A stretch of DNA of 64,000 nt from Paractinoplanes tereljensis. GTDB lineage: Bacteria; Actinomycetota; Actinomycetes; Mycobacteriales; Micromonosporaceae. Shown here in pieces: positions 1-7,691 of the stretch. The notes beneath the pieces were generated by a model. The model searched no databases, was not told the DNA's origin, and worked only from the letters and a program-made list of their open reading frames with translations. The stretch's first letter is position 1. The number at the start of each line of letters is the position of its first letter. The position numbers and the translations under genes were made by a program. Where the stretch lies: the NCBI RefSeq assembly GCF_016862435.1, contig NZ_BOMY01000031.1, positions 124,001-188,000 of the forward strand. Direction: 5' to 3'.

Positions 1-76
1 CGGGGCTCCTCCAACGTGCGGTCGCGGTGACCCCTGGCTACCCTCCGGGCCGGGTCCGGAAACGTGGGTACGCTTT

Positions 77-811
77 GTGCCGATGCCTACCCCGATCGAA
101 CGCCCGCGGCTCCGCCTTGCCCTCCTTCTCGGCGCCGTGGTGCTGGTCCTGGCGGCCGTCAACGTCGCCGACAAGTTCGGCCCCCAGCACACCGGCCTGG
201 TCGCCGGCCCGGTGGTGGCGCTGCTGCTGGTGCTGATCGCCCGCCGGGCGGGCTTGAGCTGGCGTGACCTCGGCATGTCGCGGCACACCCTGCTGCCCGG
301 CCTGAAGTACGCGGTGGGCGCCGTGCTGACGGTGGCGGTCGTCTACGCGATCGGCATAGCGTTGCCGCTGACCCGCCCCGCCTTCCAGGACGTCCGCTAC
401 CACCTGCACCCCGGCGCGGCCCTGATGACCGCCTTCATCGTGGTCCCACTGGGCACGGTACTGCTGGAGGAGATCGCCTTCCGAGGCGTGCTGCTGGGCC
501 TGATAAACCGCCACCGAGGCGCCACCTGGGCCAGCATCACGTCATCGGTCCTGTTCGGCCTGTGGCACATCCTCCCGTCCCTACGCCTGAACAGCGCCAA
601 CCAGGCAGTAGGCGCAGCCTTCGGCCAAACCACAACCGGCCGCGTACTGGCGGTCCTAGGAGCGGTCGCCTTCACCGCGGTGGCCGGCCTACTGCTATGC
701 GAACTGCGCCGCCGAAGCGGCAGCCTGCTGGCCGCAGCCGCCCTGCACTGGGCCACCAACGGCCTAGGCCTGCTGGCCACCGCAGCCCTGGCCACAACCC
801 GCTTCGCCTAA
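77..811 (+). CDS. CPBP family intramembrane metalloprotease
   Basis: A 244-residue multi-pass membrane protein carrying the three signatures of CPBP (Abi/Rce1-type) intramembrane proteases: EExxxR at residues 131-136 (EEIAFR), FxxxH at 160-164 (FGLWH) and HxxxN at 224-228 (HWATN). The Glu and His residues are expected to bind the catalytic metal inside the membrane. Family members cleave prenylated or bacteriocin-type substrates or act in self-immunity; the substrate here is unknown. The ATG at 77 starts a protein with a short basic N-terminus followed at once by a membrane segment, as is normal for the family. It stands alone, upstream of a repeat array and convergent to the next gene. Bases 1-30 could be the tail of an upstream gene but are too short to judge. 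Confidence 0.85.
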   Translation: MPMPTPIERPRLRLALLLGAVVLVLAAVNVADKFGPQHTGLVAGPVVALLLVLIARRAGLSWRDLGMSRHTLLPGLKYAVGAVLTVAVVYAIGIALPLTRPAFQDVRYHLHPGAALMTAFIVVPLGTVLLEEIAFRGVLLGLINRHRGATWASITSSVLFGLWHILPSLRLNSANQAVGAAFGQTTTGRVLAVLGAVAFTAVAGLLLCELRRRSGSLLAAAALHWATNGLGLLATAALATTRFA

Positions 812-914
812 CCCCGCCGGCCTAGCCCACCCCACCTCCAGCACGGCCCCACCCCGAGCCCGATGCCTGCGGAGCCCCACCCCGAGCCCCTCGCCCGTGC
901 GGCCCCGGCTTGCG

Positions 915-1739
915 GCCGATCTTGCGGAGTTGCTGTTAGGAGCTGACGGGAACTCCGCAAGATCGGCGGCGCCCGGCCCGCGTCCTGGCCTGCGGCCTCG
1001 CTTGAGCGGTCTCGGCCCGTGCTCCTCGCTCGTGCGTTCCCGGCCCATGGCCGATCTTGCGGAGGTGCTGTCAGGAGCTGACGCGAACCCCGCAAGGTCG
1101 GCCGCGGCCCGGCCCCGCGGCCCGGTCTGCGGCTTGCTTAAGCGGTCTCGGCCCGTGCTCCTCGCTCGTGCGTTCCCGGCCCATGGCCGATCTTGCGGAG
1201 GTGCTGTCAGGAGCTGACGCGAGCCTCGCAAGGTCGGCCGCAGGCCTGGCCCGTGTCCTGGCCTGCGGCTTTGCTTGAGCGGTCTTGGCCCGTGCTCCTC
1301 GCTCGTGCGGCCCCGGCCTGCGGCCGATCTTGCGGAGTTGCTGTCAGGAGCTGACGGGAACTCCGCAAGATCGGCGGCGCCCGGCCCGTGTCCTGGCCTG
1401 CGGCCTCGCTTGAGCGGTCTCGGCACGTGCTCCTCGCTCGTGCGTTTCCGGCCCATGGCCGATCTTGCGGAGGTGCTGTCAGGAGCTGACGCGAACCCCG
1501 CAAGGTCGGCCGCAGGCCCGGCCCGGGGTCTTGCTTGAGCGGTCTTGGCCCGCGCTCCTCGCTCGTGTGGCGCCGGCCCATGGCCGATCTTGCGGAGGTG
1601 CTGTCAGGAGCTGACGGGAACTCCGCAAGATTGGCCGTGAGTCGGCCTGCGGCTGGCTTTGCGCCGGCTGAGGGTTTCGGGCTGCGGGCGATCTTGGGGG
1701 AATCCCGCTCGGAGCTGACCGGGACTCCGCAAGGTCGGC
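915..1739. repeat. Tandem array of ~136-bp units, each with a long imperfect palindrome
   Basis: Seven hairpin copies lie at 915-967, 1050-1102, 1186-1238, 1323-1375, 1458-1510, 1583-1635 and (degenerate) 1687-1739, so the period is 135-137 bp, then 125 and 104. Each 53-nt copy begins GCCGATCTTGCGGAG and, in the best copies, ends CTCCGCAAGATCGGC, giving a stem of about 17 bp; the loop contains a nested GTCAG/CTGAC stem. The spacers are also conserved (GCTTGAGCGGTCT, GTGCTCCTCGCTCGTG). Unit lengths that are not multiples of three break any reading frame, so the long frames across the array are not genes. The array fills nearly all of the gene-free stretch between two convergent genes (812-1804). 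It could act as a bidirectional terminator, a REP-like element or a DNA-structure site. Confidence 0.9.
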
Positions 1740-1804
1740 TGTGGGGCGGGTTGCTCTGGTCGCCGGGGAGGGGCCGGGTGCGTTTCTGGCGGCGGTGGAT
1801 TTGG

Positions 1805-3415
1805 CTACTTTGCGGCTTGGGTCTGGGGGCGGCGGGGCTGCAGGACGCCGGCCAGGAGGATTACCAGGATGCCGGCGATGGGGACTACCAGGAGGCCGGC
1901 TCGCAGGCTGGTGGCGTCGGCTACTGCGCCTACCACCGGTGGGGAGAGCAGGAAGCCTAGGCGCATCAGCCAGGAGACTACGGTCAGGCCGGTGCCGGGG
2001 CGTAGGCCGGGGAGTTCGTCGGCTTCGTGCATCGCGGCCGGGACCAGGGTGGCTACGCCGAAGCCGGCCGCGGCGAAACCTAGGATCGTGCCGGGGACGG
2101 TGGGTACCGCCAGGGCCAGGCCCATGCCGGCCGCGACGATCACGCCGCCGGCTCGGGCTACCGTGCGCTGGCCGAAGCGGTCTACCAGGCGGTCGCCGAT
2201 GAGCCGGCCCACGAACTGGGCGCCTACCAGGGCGATGTAGCCCCACGCGGCTACCGCGGCGGCCGCGTGCAGTGAGGACCCGGACAGGTAGACCGCTGCC
2301 CAGGAGTTGCCGGCGTCCTCCACGAGGGTGCCGCCAATGGCGATCAGCACCAGCGCGCCGACGATCAGCCAGATCCGCGGACCAACCGCCGCGCGGACGG
2401 CCGCCACGCGCCCCGGCCCAGGGACGCCCGCCCCCGCCGCTGCGAGCTCGCCCGCTCCCAGGTTGCCCGCTCCCAGGTTGCCCGCTCCCAGGTTGGCTGC
2501 TCCTAGGTTGGCCGCTCCCGGATTGGCCGCTCCGAGCTTGCCCGCTCCCAGGTTGGCCGGGCCCAGGTTGGCTGCGCCCAGGTTGCCCGCTCCCAGGTTG
2601 CCCGCTCCCGGGTTGGCTGCTCCTAGGTTGGCCGCTCCCGGATTGGCCGCTCCGAGCTCGCCCGCTCCTAGGTTGGCCGGGCCCAGGTTGGCCGCGCCCA
2701 GGTTGGCCGCGCCCAGGTTGGCCGCGCCCAGGTTGGCCGCGCCCAGGTTGGCCGGGCCCGGGTTGGCTGCTCCTGGGGTGGCGTGTTCCAGGCTGGTTTG
2801 GTTCTGATCGGGGGATTCCTGGTCGGTTGGTTCGGGGCCGGGTAGGCAGAAGCGGTGGGCTACGAAGGCTACGACTACGAACAGGGCGCCGGAGAAGCCC
2901 AGGTGCACGCTGCGCGGTAGGTCCAGGGCTATTGCGGCGGCGGCCATTGCGCCGCCCGTTACCGCTCCTATTGACCAGATCGCGTGGAAGGAATTGATGA
3001 TGGAGCGGCCGTAGCGGCGCTGCACCCGCAGGCCGTGGGCGTTCTGGGCCACATCCGTGATGGCGTCCATGGCGCCGGCCAGGAACAGGACCGCTGCGAA
3101 CAGCGCCACCGTGGGGGCCACCCCGGCGAACAGCACGCCCAGCGCGGTCAGCAGGGTGCCGGCGGTGGCGACCGTGGCTGAGCCGAAGCGGCGGACCAGG
3201 ACCCCGGCGGCCAGGCCGGCCACGATCGCGCCGGTGGGGAAAGCGGCCACCGACAGGCCGTAGACCGCGTTGCTGAGCCCCAGGTCGGCCTTGATCTGCG
3301 GGTAGCGCGGGATCAGGTTGGCGAACAACGCGCCGTTCGTGAAGAACAGGGCGGCGACCGCGAACCGGGCCTGCCTCAGCTGTAGCTCAGGCCGGGCGGG
3401 GGTCAGGAGGCTCAT
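1805..3415 (-). CDS. MFS transporter with a pentapeptide-repeat insertion
   Basis: A 536-residue major facilitator transporter. Residues 1-205 hold the first six membrane segments, beginning with a drug-efflux-like first half (FTNGALFANLIPRYPQIKADLG), and residues about 345-530 hold the last six. The cytoplasmic loop between segments 6 and 7 is replaced by 23 consecutive pentapeptides of the A(N/D)Lxx type (residues 212-326), an insertion not normal for the family. The substrate is unknown. The ATG at 3415 was chosen because the membrane domain starts right after it; the open frame continues upstream only as a shadow of rph. The 41-nt gap to rph carries nested GTAC palindromes that probably control this gene. 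Being next to rph makes a role in drug export possible but unproven. Confidence 0.85.
   Translation of the reverse strand: MSLLTPARPELQLRQARFAVAALFFTNGALFANLIPRYPQIKADLGLSNAVYGLSVAAFPTGAIVAGLAAGVLVRRFGSATVATAGTLLTALGVLFAGVAPTVALFAAVLFLAGAMDAITDVAQNAHGLRVQRRYGRSIINSFHAIWSIGAVTGGAMAAAAIALDLPRSVHLGFSGALFVVVAFVAHRFCLPGPEPTDQESPDQNQTSLEHATPGAANPGPANLGAANLGAANLGAANLGAANLGPANLGAGELGAANPGAANLGAANPGAGNLGAGNLGAANLGPANLGAGKLGAANPGAANLGAANLGAGNLGAGNLGAGELAAAGAGVPGPGRVAAVRAAVGPRIWLIVGALVLIAIGGTLVEDAGNSWAAVYLSGSSLHAAAAVAAWGYIALVGAQFVGRLIGDRLVDRFGQRTVARAGGVIVAAGMGLALAVPTVPGTILGFAAAGFGVATLVPAAMHEADELPGLRPGTGLTVVSWLMRLGFLLSPPVVGAVADATSLRAGLLVVPIAGILVILLAGVLQPRRPQTQAAK
2438..2782 (-). repeat. 15-bp coding repeat encoding 23 pentapeptides
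   Basis: The minus strand encodes 23 uninterrupted five-residue units with consensus A-N-L-G-A (variants ANPGA, GNLGA, GELGA, GKLGA, ANLGP). Units 7-14 and 15-22 form two nearly identical eight-unit blocks, a 120-bp higher-order duplication, so the tract has grown by recombination or slippage. The pattern matches the A(D/N)LXX pentapeptide-repeat consensus, which folds as a right-handed quadrilateral beta-helix in proteins such as MfpA and Qnr. The central Leu is kept in most units, while glycine at position 4 is nearly invariant, which is unusual for the fold. Confidence 0.9.
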
Positions 3416-3417
3416 GC

Positions 3418-3450
3418 GTACGATCGTACACATGGTGTGTACGGGCGTAC
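3418..3450. promoter_or_regulatory. Nested GTAC palindromes upstream of the MFS gene
   Basis: Four GTAC words lie at 3418, 3426, 3439 and 3447. They form GTAC-GATC-GTAC, GTACAC-ATGGT-GTGTAC (3426-3442) and GTAC-GGGC-GTAC within 33 bp. They sit just upstream of the ATG of the MFS gene, and a TATATG hexamer on the minus strand directly follows (plus-strand CATATA). This looks like a TetR- or MarR-type operator overlapping a promoter. No regulator gene is adjacent, so the cognate protein is unknown. Confidence 0.5.
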
Positions 3451-3456
3451 ATATAA

Positions 3457-5886
3457 CTAGAGGATCTCGATGTAGCCGTCGGTTCCGTGCACGCGGATCT
3501 GCGCGCCGTCGGGGATCAGGTGGGTGGCATTCGGGACGCCTACCACGGCGGGCAGGCCGTATTCGCGGGCGATCACCGCGCCGTGTGTCATCTGGCCGCC
3601 TACCTCGGTGACCAGGCCGGCCACGGTGACGAACACCGGGGTCCAGCTCGGGTCGGTGTGCGGGGTGACCAGGATGTCGCCCGGTTCCAGGTCGGTCTCG
3701 GCCATGTCCAGCAGGACCCTCGCCCGGCCCTCTACCGTGCCGGTTGAGACCGGCAGGCCTACCAGGGCGCCGGCGGGCACGTCGTCGCGGCGGTACGAGC
3801 CGGTGATCACCTCGCCGTCCGAGGTGTAGACCCGGGGCGGGGTGAGTGCCTCGTACGATCGGAATTCCTCGCGGCGCCGGTCGATCAGCCCGAGGTCGGC
3901 GAGTTGCGTGCGCGTGACCTCGCCGAGTTCGGGCAGCGTGAGGTAGAAGATGTCGGTCCGGTCGGGGAGCACGCCGTCGCGCACCAGCCGGTCGGCCTCG
4001 TCGAGCAGGGCCAGCTTCCAGATGAAGTAGCGGCGCATCATGAAGTACTTCGGGTATTCGCGATAACCGGCGAAGGTGCGCAGCCGGTCGATCATCGCGG
4101 CCACCTCGGTGGCCTTCGCCTCGCCGTCCGGCAGCTCGCGCAGCCGGGCCAGGAACCCGTCCTCGGCCGCTCGCGCCGCCGCGCGCCCCTCCTCGAAGAG
4201 CCGCCGGTTCGCGCCCGCCTCGAAATTGCGGATATTGCCGAGGATCAGCGGCAGCAGCGTCTCCGGCTGCTCGCTCCAGCGCGGCCGGGTGATGTCGATC
4301 TCCCCGACGCACCGCATGCCATGCCGATCAAGCCAGGCCCGCAGAGCCGCGCCCGCCTTGCGGGGAAGCTCATCAAGCAAAAGGCGCAGGCCGGCGGGGG
4401 ACGAAAGAGAAGAAGAAAGAGCAAGGAGCGATGGGTACGGGCGGAAAGCGTCCGCCACGTCGAGCAGTTCCAGGCCCATCTCTGAGGTGATGTTGTGTGG
4501 GACCGAGCGGGTCAGGACGTCGGCGGCGTTCTTCTCGCCCAGCCACTGTTCGAGATGGTCGTTGAGCCACCAGGTGGCCTCCATCCCGGCCATGATCGCC
4601 TGGTGGTTCCGCGGATCGAACAGCAGGCGCTTCAGCTCCTGCATGTCGGCCAGCACGAAGTCCACAAGATCCGCTCCCGACCGCCCCCGGATCGCCTCCT
4701 TCAGGGCGGCCACCGACGCCTCGCTCTGCGCGATCAGCTCGGCGGGGATGGCCGGATCGGTCGGCAGGGGAGCGGGCGGAGCCGGTGGGCTCACGCCCGG
4801 CGAGCCGTCCGCCACCGACGGGACGAAGTCGCGCTCGGCGATGATCCGCAGCGCGTCCCCGACCAGCGGATCGGACTTCCACATGGCTAACAGGCCCGCT
4901 CGCCGCGCGGGCGAGGCCAGCACCGCGGCGACGTCGACGAACAACCGCCCACCGGCCTCGACCGTCGACGGCGGCATGTTCAGCCGCCGCACGGAGAGCC
5001 CGAGCGGCATCATCGGCTCGGTCCACATCTGCTGGTGGCCGACCGACACGTAGACGTGATTCTCCTGGTCGCGCGGTTCGGGCACGGGGAAGAGAGTGGT
5101 GATCGGCCGGCTCTGCACGATCGCGAACTCGTCGCCGGCCAGACACCATTCGATGTCCTGCGGCCGCCCGAAGTGAAGCTCGATTCGCCGGCCGAGCGCT
5201 CCCAGCCGTACGGCCTGATCGTCGGTCAGGGTGGGCCGGTCGCGGGCGATCGTCTTCGCGACGACCTTGCCATCGCGCAGCGTGAAAAGGTCCGGGTTGG
5301 CCCGGCCGGAGACCAGGTCCTCGCCGAGGCCGGGCACGGCCTCCACCGCGGCGACCTTCCGATCCCCGGTGACCGGATCGGCGGTGAACAGCACCCCGGC
5401 GGCCTCCGCCGGGACCATCTGCTGCACGATCACGGCCATCCGGACGGTACGGTCGTCGATCCCGTGGTGCCGCCGGTAGGCCACCGCCCGCTCGGTGAAC
5501 AGCGAGGCCCAGCACCGGCTGACGTGCGCGAGGATCGCCGCCGTGCCCTCGATGTTCAGGTAGGAGTCCTGCTGCCCGGCGAACGACGCGCCCGGCAGGT
5601 CCTCGGCCGTCGCGCTGGACCGCACGGCATAAGCGCCCGGGCCGAGCGCGTCGGCGATCTCGGCCGCGAGATCGTCCGGGATGGCGATCCCCTCGATGGT
5701 CCCGCGAAGGTCGTCCACGTCCGGAAGAGACAACACCGGAAGCACAACCCGGCGGTACGCGTCGGTCGTCACGCAGAAGCCGGGCGGGACGCTGACCCCG
5801 TCCATCCGGGTCAGCGCCCCCAGGTTCGCGCCCTTACCGCCGACGAGCTCTAGCCGCTGTTCGCCGAGCACCCTGACATACCGCAC
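3457..5886 (-). CDS. rph: Rifamycin-inactivating phosphotransferase
   Basis: An 809-residue protein with the three-domain plan of rifampin phosphotransferase: an N-terminal PPDK-like ATP-binding domain (GGKGANLG; VRSSATAEDLPGASFAGQQDS), a central rifamycin-binding domain (starting near VSVGHQQMWTEPMMPLGLS) and a C-terminal swivelling domain with the phosphate-carrying His in GGQMTHGAVIAREYGLPA (about residue 768). The family transfers the beta-phosphate of ATP to rifamycins, releasing AMP and phosphate. The GTG at 5886 puts the conserved first strand (VRYVRVLGEQRLELVGGKG) at the N-terminus; an in-frame GTG at 5940 would add 18 unconserved residues and start three bases from the RAE. Phosphoenolpyruvate synthase is the main alternative, but the central domain and the RAE favour Rph. 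Confidence 0.85.
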   Translation of the reverse strand: MRYVRVLGEQRLELVGGKGANLGALTRMDGVSVPPGFCVTTDAYRRVVLPVLSLPDVDDLRGTIEGIAIPDDLAAEIADALGPGAYAVRSSATAEDLPGASFAGQQDSYLNIEGTAAILAHVSRCWASLFTERAVAYRRHHGIDDRTVRMAVIVQQMVPAEAAGVLFTADPVTGDRKVAAVEAVPGLGEDLVSGRANPDLFTLRDGKVVAKTIARDRPTLTDDQAVRLGALGRRIELHFGRPQDIEWCLAGDEFAIVQSRPITTLFPVPEPRDQENHVYVSVGHQQMWTEPMMPLGLSVRRLNMPPSTVEAGGRLFVDVAAVLASPARRAGLLAMWKSDPLVGDALRIIAERDFVPSVADGSPGVSPPAPPAPLPTDPAIPAELIAQSEASVAALKEAIRGRSGADLVDFVLADMQELKRLLFDPRNHQAIMAGMEATWWLNDHLEQWLGEKNAADVLTRSVPHNITSEMGLELLDVADAFRPYPSLLALSSSLSSPAGLRLLLDELPRKAGAALRAWLDRHGMRCVGEIDITRPRWSEQPETLLPLILGNIRNFEAGANRRLFEEGRAAARAAEDGFLARLRELPDGEAKATEVAAMIDRLRTFAGYREYPKYFMMRRYFIWKLALLDEADRLVRDGVLPDRTDIFYLTLPELGEVTRTQLADLGLIDRRREEFRSYEALTPPRVYTSDGEVITGSYRRDDVPAGALVGLPVSTGTVEGRARVLLDMAETDLEPGDILVTPHTDPSWTPVFVTVAGLVTEVGGQMTHGAVIAREYGLPAVVGVPNATHLIPDGAQIRVHGTDGYIEIL

Positions 5887-5942
5887 GCGTGCCCCGTTTC
5901 CGCAGGTGGTGGCCAACGGTCGACGATTCTGCGCCACCACCC

Positions 5943-5961
5943 GGGTCTTGCCGCAAGCCCC
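5943..5961 (-). promoter_or_regulatory. Rifamycin-associated element (RAE)
   Basis: The minus strand reads GGGGCTTGCGGCAAGACCC, two 9-bp arms with one mismatch around a central G. It matches, as I remember it, the 19-bp RAE published upstream of rifamycin-inactivation genes in actinomycetes. It lies 56 bp upstream of the chosen rph start, with a TATAGC hexamer just before it on the same strand, so it probably sits at or just after the transcription start and makes rph rifamycin-inducible. Confidence 0.8.
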
Positions 5962-5995
5962 CCGCTCCGCTATACGTTAAAGCTGGAGGGCGGCG

Positions 5996-7600
5996 TTATT
6001 TGACGAAACCCACCTCCGTGTACTGCCGATCGTCGCGCAGCCCATAGGCGCCGAAGTTGGCCAGCCCGTCCCGCACCGCCAGGATCTGCGGGGTCTGGAA
6101 CAGCGCGATCGAGTGTTCCTCCTGCCAGAGCAGCGCGTCGACCTGGTTGAGCAGGGTGGCCTGCTTGGCGTGGTCGGTCTCGACGGCGGCCCGGGCGATC
6201 AGCTTGTCGATCTCCGGTGAACCGATCTTGCCGTAATTCTGCTCGCCGTTGCTGAGGAAGGCCGGGTAGGACAGCGACGGGAAGACCTGGTCGACGTTGC
6301 GGAACGAGACGAGGTCGAAGGAGCCGCGGTTGACGTACTTCTCGAAGAAGTCGTTGCCGGGGACCTTGCGCAGTTCGACGTTGATGCCGGCCTGGGACAG
6401 CATGTTCTGGACCAGTTGCGGGACGGTCGAGGTGCTGCTCGCGCTGACCACGTAGACGAGCTTGGCGCCGGTGTAGCCGGCCTCCTTCAGCAGCGACTTG
6501 GCCCGGTCCAGGTCGAGCTTTCCGTACTCGCCGGCGTTGTCGGCGTACCCGTCCTGGCTCGGCATGTAGAAGTGGTTGCCGACGGTGTGCACCGCGAACG
6601 GCAGGCCGGACGACTGCGCCTTGGCGATCGCGTCCCGGTCGATCGCGGCGCCGATCGCCTGCCGCACCCGCACGTCGGCGAGCGGGCCCTTGCTGCCCAG
6701 GCTGAGGATGGTCTCGTCCCAGCGGCCACCGGTGCGGATCTTGGTGGTTGCGTCGCCGGCCACCCGCTTGTAGTCGTCGGGCTGGCGGGCCGGCGCCTGG
6801 TCGATCTCCTTGTTCAGGTAGGCGTCGGTGATCGCGGCCGAGTCCAGCGCCCGGAACACCACCTTGTCGAGCACCGGCTTGGTGCCCCAGTAGTCGGGGT
6901 TCGGGACCAGCGTGATGGTCTGCGCGGTCTTGTCGGCGGTGCCGATCTTCCACGGGCCGCCCCACACCGGGACCTTCTCGATCCACCCGGTGTTGAACTT
7001 CTCCGGCGTGTCCAGCGCACTGCCCGGCAGAAGGGGATCAAAAAGAGACTGCCAATCGGCGTACGGCTCCCGGAAAGTTACTTTGACCTCGCGGTCGTCG
7101 GCGCCCTTCTCGACACCGGTGATGCTGTCGTACCCGGTGCTGCCGGAGAGCTGGAACCGCTTGTCGGTGCCGTTGCGGGTCTTCCACTGGGTGGCGAAGT
7201 CCTGCCAGGTGATCGGCGTCTGATCCGACCATGTGGCGAGCGGGTTGAGCTTGTAGGTGACCACCGGCCCGGCCGCCTCGGCCGACACCAGCACGTCCGG
7301 GTTGACCGTCGCCTTCGCGCTCTCGTCCAGATGCCACAGCCGGGGCTGGGTCATCGCCAGGATCGCCTGGCCGTCGCCCTGGGTGCCGTCGACCTGCCCG
7401 ACGTTGTACTGGGTGATCCACTGCTGGATCGACAGGTTGAGCGTGCCGCCGGTCTTCAGCGCGTCCCGCGGCTGTGCGTTGATGTCGGTGCTGCCGGTCT
7501 TCGGCGCCGCCGATTGAGTGGTGGTCGCGGTGTCGCCGCTACCGCCGCTGCACGCGGCGAGCAGGGTCGCCGTCGCCAGGATGACTAATGCCCGTTTCAT
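5996..7600 (-). CDS. ABC transporter substrate-binding lipoprotein (peptide/opine family 5)
   Basis: A 534-residue extracellular solute receptor of the SBP_bac_5 family, used by dipeptide, oligopeptide and nickel importers. The N-terminus MKRALVILATATLLAAC is a lipoprotein signal with lipobox LAAC and lipidated Cys17. A Ser/Thr-rich linker follows and then the family-typical body (QPRLWHLDESAKATVNPDVL; VTYKLNPLATWSDQTPITWQDF). The ATG at 7600 was preferred over an upstream in-frame start because it begins the signal peptide. It is transcribed divergently from the permease genes of the same importer across a 91-bp gap containing a perfect 16-bp palindrome. It ends 35 bp before the RAE of rph. 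Ligand specificity cannot be read from the sequence. Confidence 0.88.
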   Translation of the reverse strand: MKRALVILATATLLAACSGGSGDTATTTQSAAPKTGSTDINAQPRDALKTGGTLNLSIQQWITQYNVGQVDGTQGDGQAILAMTQPRLWHLDESAKATVNPDVLVSAEAAGPVVTYKLNPLATWSDQTPITWQDFATQWKTRNGTDKRFQLSGSTGYDSITGVEKGADDREVKVTFREPYADWQSLFDPLLPGSALDTPEKFNTGWIEKVPVWGGPWKIGTADKTAQTITLVPNPDYWGTKPVLDKVVFRALDSAAITDAYLNKEIDQAPARQPDDYKRVAGDATTKIRTGGRWDETILSLGSKGPLADVRVRQAIGAAIDRDAIAKAQSSGLPFAVHTVGNHFYMPSQDGYADNAGEYGKLDLDRAKSLLKEAGYTGAKLVYVVSASSTSTVPQLVQNMLSQAGINVELRKVPGNDFFEKYVNRGSFDLVSFRNVDQVFPSLSYPAFLSNGEQNYGKIGSPEIDKLIARAAVETDHAKQATLLNQVDALLWQEEHSIALFQTPQILAVRDGLANFGAYGLRDDRQYTEVGFVK

Positions 7601-7653
7601 ACCGGCACACGTTATTCCTATTCCATCGACAGGCAAGAATCCTTAAGATCTTC

Positions 7654-7669
7654 GATACAAGCTTGTATC
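7654..7669. promoter_or_regulatory. Perfect 16-bp palindrome in a divergent promoter
   Basis: GATACAAGCTTGTATC is perfectly self-complementary and AT-rich against the local background. It lies 22 bp upstream of the permease start and 53 bp from the divergent binding-protein start, a classic operator position for co-regulating both arms of the importer. No regulator gene is adjacent. Confidence 0.6.
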
Positions 7670-7691
7670 AGGTCCTGGTTACGGTGATCGC

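Noticed and set aside
1-30. Possible 3' end of an upstream plus-strand gene ending in TGA at 28-30
   Set aside because: Nine codons at the window edge carry no recognisable similarity.
764-2246. Long open frames on both strands across the hairpin repeat array, encoding Arg/Pro/Ser-rich repeats
   Set aside because: The repeat units are 135-137, 125 and 104 bp, so most junctions shift frame. The peptides mirror the DNA repeat and there is no ribosome-binding site. Open frames without stops are expected in such G/C-rich DNA.
3416-4312. N-terminal extension of the MFS frame through the rph gene
   Set aside because: The upstream 299 residues are an Arg/His/Pro-rich shadow of rph with no membrane or domain features. 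The MFS fold starts cleanly at the ATG at 3415.
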